Source of the DNA: Streptomyces sp. NBC_00654
GTDB lineage: Bacteria; Actinomycetota; Actinomycetes; Streptomycetales; Streptomycetaceae
Reading direction: 5' to 3'
Length of the DNA: 64,000 nucleotides
Assembly (NCBI RefSeq): GCF_026341775.1
Contig: NZ_JAPEOB010000001.1
Span: 1,984,001 to 2,048,000, forward strand
The notes beneath the pieces are model-generated. The model searched no databases. It was given only the letters and a program-made list of their open reading frames with translations, and was not told the DNA's origin. Positions within the stretch are counted from its first letter, which is position 1. Every line of letters starts with the position of its first letter. Both the position numbers and the translations under genes were made by a program. Shown here piece after piece: positions 31,886-39,481 of the stretch.

Positions 31886-32653
31886 ATGACCGTAACCCTG
31901 GAAGTACGCGACAACGTCGGCACGATCCGGCTGGACCGGCCGCCGATGAACGCCCTGGACATCGCCGTCCAGGACCGGCTGCGCGAGCTGGCGGACGAGG
32001 TGACCCGGCGCGACGACGTGCGCGCCGTGATCCTCTACGGCGGTGAGAAGGTGTTCGCGGCGGGTGCGGACATCAAGGAGATGCAGCAGATGGACCACAC
32101 GGCGATGATCGTGCGGTCCAAGGCGCTCCAGGACTCCTTCACCGCCGTCGCCCGCATCCCCAAGCCCGTCGTCGCCGCGGTGACCGGCTACGCCCTCGGC
32201 GGCGGGTGCGAACTGGCGCTCTGCGCCGACTTCCGGGTCGCGGCGGACAACGCCAAGCTCGGCCAGCCCGAGATCCTGCTCGGGCTGATCCCGGGGGCCG
32301 GGGGTACCCAGCGTCTGGCCCGGCTGGTCGGTCCGTCCAAGGCCAAGGACCTCATCTTCACCGGCCGGCAGGTGAAGGCCGACGAGGCGCTGGCGATGGG
32401 TCTGGTCGACCGGGTCGTGCCGGCCGCCGAGGTGTACGAGCACGCGCACGCATGGGCCGCCCGGCTGGCGAAGGGGCCCGCGCTGGCCCTGCGCGCGGCC
32501 AAGGAGGCGGTGGACGGCGGGCTGGAGACCGACATCGACACCGGGCTCACCATCGAGCGGAACTGGTTCGCCGGTCTGTTCGCCACGGAGGACCGCGAGC
32601 GCGGCATGCGCAGCTTCGTGGAAGAGGGTCCGGGCAAGGCCAGCTTCCTCTGA
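31886..32653 (+). CDS. Enoyl-CoA hydratase/isomerase family protein
   Basis: Crotonase-fold protein of 255 residues, likely in fatty-acid or amino-acid catabolism. Oxyanion-hole segments are VFAAGADIKEM and GYALGGGCELALCADF. The Glu of QPEILLGLIPGAGGTQRL corresponds to catalytic Glu144 of rat mitochondrial hydratase. The second catalytic Glu (Glu164) seems to be Asp in PSKAKDLIFTGR, so hydratase activity may be altered. The ATG start has no ribosome-binding site and may be leaderless. Single gene between two strong hairpins. Confidence 0.9.
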   Translation: MTVTLEVRDNVGTIRLDRPPMNALDIAVQDRLRELADEVTRRDDVRAVILYGGEKVFAAGADIKEMQQMDHTAMIVRSKALQDSFTAVARIPKPVVAAVTGYALGGGCELALCADFRVAADNAKLGQPEILLGLIPGAGGTQRLARLVGPSKAKDLIFTGRQVKADEALAMGLVDRVVPAAEVYEHAHAWAARLAKGPALALRAAKEAVDGGLETDIDTGLTIERNWFAGLFATEDRERGMRSFVEEGPGKASFL

Positions 32654-32707
32654 CCGAACGTCAGTTGGGTTGTCCTTGACGGTGGTTCATCCGTGCGGGC
32701 GGATTAT

Positions 32708-32736
32708 GCGGGCCTTAAGGCAGCCTTAAGGCCCGC
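32708..32736 (+). terminator. Terminator after enoyl-CoA hydratase
   Basis: Fourteen-nucleotide self-complementary arms (GCGGGCCTTAAGGC/GCCTTAAGGCCCGC) separated by one base, so about 12 bp of stem form around a small loop. Confidence 0.75.
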
Positions 32737-32846
32737 GTGCGCTCCGGCGCGGCGATTCCCGACAGGGGGAGCGTCCCCGCAGGTCAGCCCGGCTGAAGGG
32801 GTGGACCTCTTGCCTGTGGTATATGCCGAACCGCCTGCCTGGAATT

Positions 32847-32881
32847 GGCCGTTCCGGGGGGCGGATTCCCCCGGAACGGCC
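32847..32881 (+). promoter_or_regulatory. 14-bp hairpin in the 5' region of the HATPase gene
   Basis: GGCCGTTCCGGGGG and its exact complement flank a 7-nt loop, ending 22 nt before the start codon. A promoter-like TTGCCT/TATATG stretch lies just upstream (about 32810-32825), so the hairpin would be in the leader. It may be an attenuator or affect ribosome access. Confidence 0.5.
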
Positions 32882-32903
32882 CCGGAAGGCGCATGGTGCG
32901 GCC

Positions 32904-33419
32904 ATGATGGTGGACATGGCGGGCCTGGAGGGTGTGGAACAGCCGCGACCGCGCAGCAGCGCGACAGCGGCACGCTTGACGTCGACGATCGAGGACGAAC
33001 AGGCGTTCAAGGCACTGGAGTTGTACGGAAATCCGACCGAAGGTGAGGTCCGGCTCCCGTCCCGGCCGGAATCCGCGGCGACCGCGCGGCGGCTGACCTC
33101 CTGTGTGATGCTCCGGCAATGGGCGCTCTCCCCGCAGACCGCCGAATTCGCCGTGCTGCTCGTCTCCGAGCTCGTCGGCAACGCGGTGCGGCACACGGGC
33201 GCCCGGGTCTTCGGGCTGCGGATGCTGCGCCGTCGCGGCTGGATCCGGATCGAGGTGCGCGACCCCTCGCGCGGGCTGCCCTGCCTGATGCCCGTCCGCG
33301 AGATGGACGTCAGCGGGCGCGGCCTGTTCCTCGTCGACAAGCTCTCCGACCGCTGGGGGGTGGATCTGCTGCCGCGCGGCAAGACCACCTGGTTCGAGAT
33401 GCGGATCGCCGACCGCTGA
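32904..33419 (+). CDS. HATPase_c regulator (anti-sigma-factor-like serine kinase)
   Basis: A 171-residue protein with a single GHKL ATPase domain: N box LLVSELVGNAVRHTGARVFG, G1 EVRDPSRGLP and G2 VSGRGLFLVDKLSDRWG. Such short ATPases, numerous in Streptomyces, resemble RsbW/SpoIIAB and usually phosphorylate anti-anti-sigma factors or bind sigma factors. No partner is adjacent. ATG 32904 is chosen from several clustered starts (32907 and 32916 are in frame); the ribosome site is unclear. The N-terminal ~55 residues before the domain have no recognised motif. Confidence 0.85.
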   Translation: MMVDMAGLEGVEQPRPRSSATAARLTSTIEDEQAFKALELYGNPTEGEVRLPSRPESAATARRLTSCVMLRQWALSPQTAEFAVLLVSELVGNAVRHTGARVFGLRMLRRRGWIRIEVRDPSRGLPCLMPVREMDVSGRGLFLVDKLSDRWGVDLLPRGKTTWFEMRIADR

Positions 33420-33440
33420 CGCACGTGACACGTGTGACGC

Positions 33441-33487
33441 GCAGAAGCCCCCGGTCGGCCGTGGTGCGGCGCTGCGGGGGCTTCTGC
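33441..33487 (+). terminator. Terminator after the HATPase gene
   Basis: Thirteen-base-pair stem GCAGAAGCCCCCG/CGGGGGCTTCTGC with a 21-nt loop. Confidence 0.75.
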
Positions 33488-33772
33488 GGGAGGCCGTGAG
33501 CTGGGGGGTGTGTTCACGGCCGCTTGTGACGACCTTGCCCGGGTCAATGGGGGTCGTGTCACCGACTATGGCAGACGGGCGACCCCGGTGCCAAAGTTGC
33601 ATTTCGCCCCATAGTGCCCAAAAGCGGATGGGTGGTGGGTGAATCGTAGGTGTGTTGGGTCACTCGCCTGGTATTCGGTGAATTCTTATGGCATTCGATG
33701 GATATTTCATAGATCATCTATCGGATCGGTCAATCGTTAAATATCGGGCACGCCGCCTCTACTGTGTCGGCC
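33488..33772 (+). promoter_or_regulatory. AT-rich promoter region of the deacetylase-like operon
   Basis: A 285-bp gene-free stretch; 33600-33750 is strikingly AT-rich for this chromosome and includes the near-palindrome ATAGATCATCTAT at 33708-33720. TACTGT at 33760-33765 fits TANNNT and ends 7 nt before ATG 33773, which has no Shine-Dalgarno sequence, so a leaderless start is likely. Confidence 0.5.
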
Positions 33773-34597
33773 ATGAACGGTCGCGAACCAGAGGTGTGCC
33801 GACGCGGTGCCCTGCGCGCGGGCGCCGCGGCGCTCACGGCCGGCGCTCTCCTCGCGGGCTGTGCGGATCGCCGGGGCGACACGCGCCCCACGGTCGCCGC
33901 GACCTCCGCGACCTCCGCGACCTCCGCGACCTCCGCGACCTCCACGGCCGCCGCCCCCGCCCACGCCCCGGCCCCCACCCCACGCCGCTTCCCGGGGCAG
34001 CCGGTCCAGGTGGACCACGGCCCCCGGGCCCGGCCCCGCGTCGCCCTCACCTTCCACGGACAGGGCGACCCCGCCGTCGCCGGAGCCGTACTCGCCGAGG
34101 CCGAACGGGCCGGGGCCCGCCTCACCGTGCTCGCCGTCGGCAGCTGGCTCGACGAACACCCCGGCATGGCCCGCCGGATCCTCGACGGGGGTCACGACCT
34201 CGGCAACCACACCCAGCGCCACCTCGACATCAACACGATGAGCGAGAGCGAGGCGTACGCGGAGATCACCGCCTGCGCCCAGCGGCTGCGCCGGCTCACC
34301 GGGTCCATCGGCACCTGGTTCCGGCCCTCGCGCACCCGGTACGCCACCCCGCTCGTCCAGCGGCTCGCCCGCCGGGCCGGATACCCGCACGTCCTCTCGT
34401 ACGACGTGGACTCCCTCGACTTCACCTCGCCCGGCGTCGCGGCCGTCACCCGTAAGGTCGCCGGGGAGATCCGCAACGGATCCGTGGTGAGCCTGCACTT
34501 CGGCTACGCGGACACCGTCGCCGCGCTGCCCCTTCTCCTCGCCGAAATCAACCGGCGCCGACTGCGCGCGGTGACGACCACGGAGCTGCTGACCTGA
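33773..34597 (+). CDS. NodB-like polysaccharide deacetylase lipoprotein with altered catalytic motif
   Basis: A 274-residue exported lipoprotein. RRGALRAG followed by a hydrophobic stretch and lipobox LLAGC suggests a Tat or Sec lipoprotein signal. An ATS triplet repeat (9-bp DNA repeat) and a Pro/Ala linker lead to the NodB fold. Metal ligands of the family are present (His146 and His150 in NHTQRH; His242 in VSLHF), but motif 1, normally TFDDG, reads TFHGQGD (His95), so the catalytic Asp pair is missing. It may be inactive or have a different mechanism. Its stop overlaps the next start (TGATG), so it works with the following beta-propeller lipoprotein. Confidence 0.85.
   Translation: MNGREPEVCRRGALRAGAAALTAGALLAGCADRRGDTRPTVAATSATSATSATSATSTAAAPAHAPAPTPRRFPGQPVQVDHGPRARPRVALTFHGQGDPAVAGAVLAEAERAGARLTVLAVGSWLDEHPGMARRILDGGHDLGNHTQRHLDINTMSESEAYAEITACAQRLRRLTGSIGTWFRPSRTRYATPLVQRLARRAGYPHVLSYDVDSLDFTSPGVAAVTRKVAGEIRNGSVVSLHFGYADTVAALPLLLAEINRRRLRAVTTTELLT
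33898..33943 (+). repeat. 9-bp tandem repeat encoding ATS triplets
   Basis: About five copies of GCGACCTCC in the linker of the deacetylase-like lipoprotein. The 9-bp unit keeps the reading frame when copies are gained or lost. Confidence 0.8.
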
Positions 34598-35796
34598 TGC
34601 TTCCCACCACGCGCCCCACCACCACCGCAGGCACCGCCGTACTGCTCGGGGGCCTTCTCGTGGCCGCGCTCGCCGGCTGCGCCGGGCCCGCCGACCAGGA
34701 CCGTCCCCGGGCCCGGAACACCGAGGCCGCCGCCCCCGCGAAGCCGGTCCGTGCCGCCACCCCGCCCGCACTGCCGGGAATGCCGCCGGTGCTCGACCCG
34801 AAGGACATCTACGCGGCCGACCGGCCGGGCAGGCTGGCCCCGGCGGTCAGGAACTTCCCGCCCCGCGTGTACGTCCCCAACACCAGCTCCAACACGGTGT
34901 CGGTGATCGACCCGAAGACGTACAAGGTCATCGAGACCATCCCGGTCGGCAACCAGCCGCAGCACGTGGTGCCGTCCTGGGACATGAAGACGCTCTGGGT
35001 CAACAACGACCTCGGCGACAGCCTGACCGCCATCGACCCGGCCACCGGGAGGACCGGCCGGACCGTCGAGGTCTCCGACCCGTACAACCTCTACTTCACC
35101 CCGAACGGCAAGTACGCCGTCGTCATGGCCTCCATGGACCGCGAGCTGGTCTTCCGCGACCCGCGGACCATGGACCGGGTCAAGACGGTCCCGGTGACCT
35201 GCGCGGGCGTCAATCACGCCGACTTCTCGGCGGACGGCAGGTACTTCATCGTCTCGTGCGAGTTCTCCGGCGAACTCCTCAAGGTCGACACGGAGCGGAT
35301 GAAGGTCGTCGGGCAGCGGAAACTGCCGCGGGCGGGCGCGATGCCGCAGGACGTCAAGCTCTCCCCGGACGGGAAGACCTTCTACATCGCCGACATGATG
35401 GCGCACGGCATGTGGGTGCTGGACGGGGAGAAGTTCACCGCCCCGAAGCTGCTGCCCACCGGCAAGGGCTGCCACGGTCTCTACGTCAGCCGCGACTCCC
35501 GGGAGATGTACATCTCCAACCGGGGTGAGGGCTCGGTGTCCGTCTTCGACTTCGCGCGGAACCGGCTGACGAAGAAGTGGCACCTGCCGGACGGCGGCAG
35601 CCCCGACATGGGCGGCGTGTCCGCCGACGGCAAGGTGCTGTGGCTGTCGGGCCGTTACGACGCCGAGGTGTACGCGATCGACACCGGCAGCGGCAAGCAG
35701 CTGGCCCGCATCCCGGTGGGCGGCGGGCCGCACGGGCTCGCCGTGTACCCGCAGCCGGGCCGCTACTCGCTGGGCCATACCGGCATCTTCCGCTGA
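34597..35796 (+). CDS. YncE/YVTN-family beta-propeller lipoprotein
   Basis: A 399-residue exported lipoprotein: hydrophobic signal then lipobox LAGC, a Pro/Ala linker to about residue 75, then a seven-bladed-type propeller with blade motifs such as YVPNTSSNTVSVIDPKTYKV and YISNRGEGSVSVFD. It is translationally coupled to the deacetylase-like gene (TGATG overlap). YncE-type propellers bind nucleic acids or other ligands, or act as scaffolds; no catalytic site is evident. The two lipoproteins probably form a surface complex, perhaps acting on cell-wall or capsular glycans. Confidence 0.88.
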   Translation: MLPTTRPTTTAGTAVLLGGLLVAALAGCAGPADQDRPRARNTEAAAPAKPVRAATPPALPGMPPVLDPKDIYAADRPGRLAPAVRNFPPRVYVPNTSSNTVSVIDPKTYKVIETIPVGNQPQHVVPSWDMKTLWVNNDLGDSLTAIDPATGRTGRTVEVSDPYNLYFTPNGKYAVVMASMDRELVFRDPRTMDRVKTVPVTCAGVNHADFSADGRYFIVSCEFSGELLKVDTERMKVVGQRKLPRAGAMPQDVKLSPDGKTFYIADMMAHGMWVLDGEKFTAPKLLPTGKGCHGLYVSRDSREMYISNRGEGSVSVFDFARNRLTKKWHLPDGGSPDMGGVSADGKVLWLSGRYDAEVYAIDTGSGKQLARIPVGGGPHGLAVYPQPGRYSLGHTGIFR

Positions 35797-35812
35797 TCCG
35801 GCCGCGGCGCCC

Positions 35813-35860
35813 CGGGCCGCCCCCGCCACGTCCCGCCGCACGGGGCGCAGGGGCGGCCCG
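35813..35860 (+). terminator. Hairpin downstream of the propeller gene
   Basis: Eleven-base-pair stem CGGGCCGCCCC/GGGGCGGCCCG with a structured 26-nt loop. TAATCT, a possible -10 for the next gene, follows directly at 35862-35867. Confidence 0.55.
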
Positions 35861-35902
35861 ATAATCTGACCTCGACAGTCGGCATGACGAAGGGGCGGAA
35901 CA

Positions 35903-36118
35903 GTGGCGGACATCGAGTCGGCGCGCAAGGCATTCGAGCGGTTCGACCAGAACGGCGACGGCCTGATAACGGCAGCCGAGTACAAGAGCGTGATGGCCCA
36001 GCTCGGCGACCCCTATGTCACCGAGACGGTGGCACAGGCGGTCATCAACTCCCATGACGTGAACGGTGACGGACAGCTCACCTTCGACGAGTTCTGGGCA
36101 GCTCAGAACAAGGCCTGA
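35903..36118 (+). CDS. Small EF-hand calcium-binding protein
   Basis: A 71-residue protein with two canonical EF-hand loops, DQNGDGLITAAE and DVNGDGQLTFDE, each with the Dx[DN]xDG pattern and a final Glu that ligates calcium. It resembles the small calmodulin-like proteins (CabD/CalD type) known from Streptomyces, where calcium affects aerial development. GTG 35903 follows GAAGGGGCGG. A possible -10 TAATCT lies at 35862-35867. Cytoplasmic, no signal peptide; partner unknown. Confidence 0.93.
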   Translation: MADIESARKAFERFDQNGDGLITAAEYKSVMAQLGDPYVTETVAQAVINSHDVNGDGQLTFDEFWAAQNKA

Positions 36119-36127
36119 CCGCCGGGG

Positions 36128-36153
36128 GACCCCCGGCCCCACCGGCCGGGGTC
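36128..36153. terminator. Bidirectional hairpin between EF-hand gene and esterase
   Basis: Imperfect stem GACCCCCGGCC/GGCCGGGGTC (one bulged C) between convergent genes. Confidence 0.5.
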
Positions 36154-36191
36154 CGTCGCCGCCCACGCACGCTCCCGAAGCCGCCGCGGGC

Positions 36192-37661
36192 CTACCGGGG
36201 CCAGCCGCCCAGCTCGTCGTCGCGCGGGGCCAGGACCACCGCGGGCGCGCCGGGGCCGAAGCCCATGACCGGGCGGGTCGCGTCCCAGGACTGCCACCCG
36301 GGATCGCCCGTGGCGGCGAACCCCACCCACGCCGCGTGCATCGCGTCCGCCAGCTCCTGCGGGGCGTCCGGGCCGGTCAGGGCCACGGTGTCGGGGTGGG
36401 CGAGGGTGTCGAACACGAAGCCGATCTCCAGCGCGTGGCAGGCTCCGAGGCCCTGCACGGGGGAGGGCCAGCCGAACTCGAAGAGGTACGTCGCCCCGGC
36501 GGCGTCCGTGCGGGCGTCGGCCAGCCGGTTCAGCGGCACCCGCAGCAGCAGGTCCGTGGCGAGCGCGCCCAGCAGCTCACCCGGCGTGGCACCCGGACGG
36601 TTGGCCCGGTAGGTGCGCGCGGTGGCGGCGGGCACCTTGAACTTCAGCAGGGCGAGCCGGAGCTTGAACCTTCCCAGCTTCTCGATCAGACCACTGGGGA
36701 CGAACCAGAGCCGGTACTCCTCGGCGGTCGTCCCCATCAGCAGATCGACATCGGACGCCATGCCGTCCCGCAGCGCCTCGGCGGGGTGGCGCGGCAGCAG
36801 ATCGCCGTCCACCACGATCTGGAAGGAATTCCCGCCGGTCAGCGGTGATCCGCCGCTCGTCACCGCGGTCTGCGCGGCGAGCAGCTCCGCCGGGTCCACG
36901 GCGGCCAGCGCGGCGGCCGTCGCCGGGACACCGAGCCGTTTCGCGATCAGTTCCGTCGTGCCGCGGCCGGCCTCCACGGAGAGCGCGGTGGGCGCCCCGC
37001 TCTGGAGCACCGCCCGCCGGAACAGCCCCGCCGCCCGGGGTGCGGCCAGCAGCGCCCCGATGCTTATCGCGCCCGCCGACTCACCGGCCACCGTCACCCG
37101 GTGCGGGTCGCCGCCGAACGCCGCGATGTTGTCCCGCACCCACTCCAGGGCCGCGATCTGGTCCAGCAGCCCCCGGTTGGCGGGCGCGTCCGGGAACACC
37201 CCGAAGCCCTCGATGCCCAGGCGGTAGTTGACCGAGACGAGCACCACCCCGTCCCGGGCGAACGCGGCCCCGTCGTACACCGGCACCGCACTGGAGCCGT
37301 GCAGCAGCGAACCGCCGTGGATCCACACGATCACGGGCAGCCCGGCCGGTTCCGTCGACGGAGTCCACACATTGAGGTTCAGCCAGTCCTCGCCCGGCAC
37401 CTCCGGGTCCGGCAGCAGTTGGTCCAGCGGCGGGGAGTAGGGCCGCTTGGGGGCCGTCGGCCCGTAGGCCACCGCCTCCCGGACGCCCTGCCACGGCTCC
37501 GGCGGCTCCGGGGCCCGGAACCGGCGCGCGCCCACCGGCGGCGCCGCGTACGGAATGCCCCGGAAGACCGCCACGCCGTGTTCCACCGTGCCGCGCACGG
37601 TGCCGTGGGCGGTGTGCGCCCGCGGGGGTATCTCCACCTTGGTATCGGACATGGTGTGCAT
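36192..37661 (-). CDS. Type-B carboxylesterase (alpha/beta hydrolase)
   Basis: A 489-residue esterase of the para-nitrobenzyl esterase/cholinesterase class. Visible: FRGIPYAAPPVGARRF, EDWLNLNVWTP, oxyanion segment VIVWIHGGSLLHGSS, nucleophile Ser195 in VAGESAGAIS, Glu in GTTAEEYRLW and His in CHALEIGFVF. No signal peptide, so probably cytoplasmic. The ATG at 37661 follows AAAGGG closely; ATG 37652 (MSDTKVE) is equally possible. It stands alone, 163 bp downstream of the acyl-CoA ligase on the same strand. Confidence 0.94.
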   Translation of the reverse strand: MHTMSDTKVEIPPRAHTAHGTVRGTVEHGVAVFRGIPYAAPPVGARRFRAPEPPEPWQGVREAVAYGPTAPKRPYSPPLDQLLPDPEVPGEDWLNLNVWTPSTEPAGLPVIVWIHGGSLLHGSSAVPVYDGAAFARDGVVLVSVNYRLGIEGFGVFPDAPANRGLLDQIAALEWVRDNIAAFGGDPHRVTVAGESAGAISIGALLAAPRAAGLFRRAVLQSGAPTALSVEAGRGTTELIAKRLGVPATAAALAAVDPAELLAAQTAVTSGGSPLTGGNSFQIVVDGDLLPRHPAEALRDGMASDVDLLMGTTAEEYRLWFVPSGLIEKLGRFKLRLALLKFKVPAATARTYRANRPGATPGELLGALATDLLLRVPLNRLADARTDAAGATYLFEFGWPSPVQGLGACHALEIGFVFDTLAHPDTVALTGPDAPQELADAMHAAWVGFAATGDPGWQSWDATRPVMGFGPGAPAVVLAPRDDELGGWPR

Positions 37662-37824
37662 CAGCCCTTTCGCGGTTCGACGGCCGAGGCGCCGTGCGGA
37701 TGATGGGTGGACCGGTGATCCGATACATACCCGTTCCGGCGCGGCGGCCGTCGGAACGCGGTGGCCGGGCCCGGGACGGGTGGCAGTGAGGACGGGGCGG
37801 CGGTCAGGACGGGGTGGCCGGGGC

Positions 37825-39318
37825 TCAGGACGCGGTGGCGGTCAGGGCCCGCTTGAGGATCTTGCCGGTCGGGCCGAGCGGCAGCCGCTCGGTGAACCGG
37901 ACGATCCGCGGGTACTTGTGCCGCCCCAGCCGCTCCTTGGACCAGGCGATCAGCTCGTCCCCGGTGACCGGTTCCGCGTCCGGCCGTACCACCACGACCG
38001 CGCAGATCTCCTCACCGCGCTCCTCGTCCGGCACCCCGATCACCGCGACCTCGCTGACCGCCGGATGCCGTATTAGGACCTCCTCGACCTCGCGCGGGTA
38101 GATGTTGAACCCGCCCCGGATGACCAGGTCCTTCTTGCGGTCCACGATGCGCAGGAAACCGTCCTCGTCCCGCACGCCCAGGTCCCCGGTGCGGAACCAG
38201 CCGTCCACGATCGCCGCCGCCGTCGCCTCCGGGTCGTCCAGATAGCCCGCGAACACACAGTGCCCGCGCACCACGACCTCACCGGTCTCCCCGTCCGCCA
38301 GCAGCCGCACCTCGTCGTCCACCGCGGCGTCGGCGATCCCGATCTCCACCCCCCACACCGGATGCCCGACCGTACCGGGCCGCCGGCCCAGCTCCGGCTG
38401 GTTGAACGTCGCGGCCGGGGAGGTCTCCGTCAGCCCGTACCCCTCCAGGACCTGCGTCGAGAACGCCGCCTCGAACCGCTCCAGCACCGCCACCGGGAGC
38501 GCCGCGCCGCCCGACACGGCCGCCCGCAGGGTCGGCCCGGCCGCCGCCTCCCCGCTCCGCGCCGCCGCCTCGACCAGGGCGTGGTACATCGTCGGCACGC
38601 CCATGAAGACGCTCACGTTCTCCGCCGCCAGCGCGGACAGCGCCCCGGCACCGGTGAAGCGCGGCATCAGCACGAGCGTCGCGCCGACCCGCATCGTCGC
38701 GTTCATCGCACAGGTCTGGCCGTAGCTGTGGAACAGCGGAAGGCAGCCCAGCACCACATCGTCGGGGCCGAGACGGAGCAGGTCCGTGGTGATCACGGAC
38801 GCGTTCATCACGATGTTGAGATGGGTCAGCAGGGCACCCTTGGGGCGGCCCGTCGTCCCGCTGGTGTACAGGATCACGGCGATGTCCTCGGCCCCGGCGG
38901 GCTCGGCGGCGGTGAGCGGCTCACCGTCCGGAGCCCCGTTCAGCCCCCGTACGCCCGCCGCCCGCGCGGCCTGTTCGGCCAGCGGCCACAGCGGTCCCGC
39001 ACTGATCAGCGCCACCGAACCGCTGTGCCGCAGCACGTACGCCACCTCGTCCGCGACGAGCAGCGCGTGCACCGGGACCACCGTCGCCCCGGCGGCCAGC
39101 GCCCCGTAGTACGCGTACAGGAAGTCCGCGGAGTTCGGCAGCAGCACCGCCACCCGGTCGCCCGGCCGTACCCCGGAGGCCCGCAGCGCCCCCGCGCAGC
39201 GCAGCGACCGCTCCCACAGCTCCGCGTAGGTCAGCCGCACCTCGCCGTCCACCACGGCGGTACGGGCGGGATACCGGCGGGCGGACTCGCCCAGGACAGA
39301 GGCGACGGTGAGAGACAT
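37825..39318 (-). CDS. Long-chain fatty acyl-CoA ligase (AMP-binding)
   Basis: A 497-residue acyl-activating enzyme that converts a carboxylic acid to its CoA thioester through an acyl-adenylate. Motifs: P-loop ILYTSGTTGRPKGALLTH, GYGLTETSPA, WFRTGDLGVRDEDGFLRIVD, YPREVEEVLIRHP, and catalytic Lys in PLGPTGKILKRAL near the C-terminus. ATG 39318 has GGAG 7 nt upstream; the frame extends another 172 codons without support. It is divergent from a PucR-type regulator that may control it. Substrate chain length cannot be read from the sequence. Confidence 0.93.
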   Translation of the reverse strand: MSLTVASVLGESARRYPARTAVVDGEVRLTYAELWERSLRCAGALRASGVRPGDRVAVLLPNSADFLYAYYGALAAGATVVPVHALLVADEVAYVLRHSGSVALISAGPLWPLAEQAARAAGVRGLNGAPDGEPLTAAEPAGAEDIAVILYTSGTTGRPKGALLTHLNIVMNASVITTDLLRLGPDDVVLGCLPLFHSYGQTCAMNATMRVGATLVLMPRFTGAGALSALAAENVSVFMGVPTMYHALVEAAARSGEAAAGPTLRAAVSGGAALPVAVLERFEAAFSTQVLEGYGLTETSPAATFNQPELGRRPGTVGHPVWGVEIGIADAAVDDEVRLLADGETGEVVVRGHCVFAGYLDDPEATAAAIVDGWFRTGDLGVRDEDGFLRIVDRKKDLVIRGGFNIYPREVEEVLIRHPAVSEVAVIGVPDEERGEEICAVVVVRPDAEPVTGDELIAWSKERLGRHKYPRIVRFTERLPLGPTGKILKRALTATAS

Positions 39319-39468
39319 GGCACGCTCCGGGAAACAAGGCGTCAACACGGCTGATGCCCCCCAGAATCGGTCGTCGCCGTATCTCCGCACAATGTGCAGG
39401 TGCCCACCATCCAGCCCGCTCACCTGGGCAGCGGCACCCGCAGTCGTGCACCCGTCGCGGCATTCGCC

Positions 39469-39474
39469 TAATCT
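39469..39474 (+). promoter_or_regulatory. Putative -10 (TAATCT) of a leaderless promoter
   Basis: TAATCT ends 7 nt before ATG 39482 of the PucR-type gene; no Shine-Dalgarno sequence is visible. Confidence 0.55.
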
Positions 39475-39481
39475 CGCTGTC

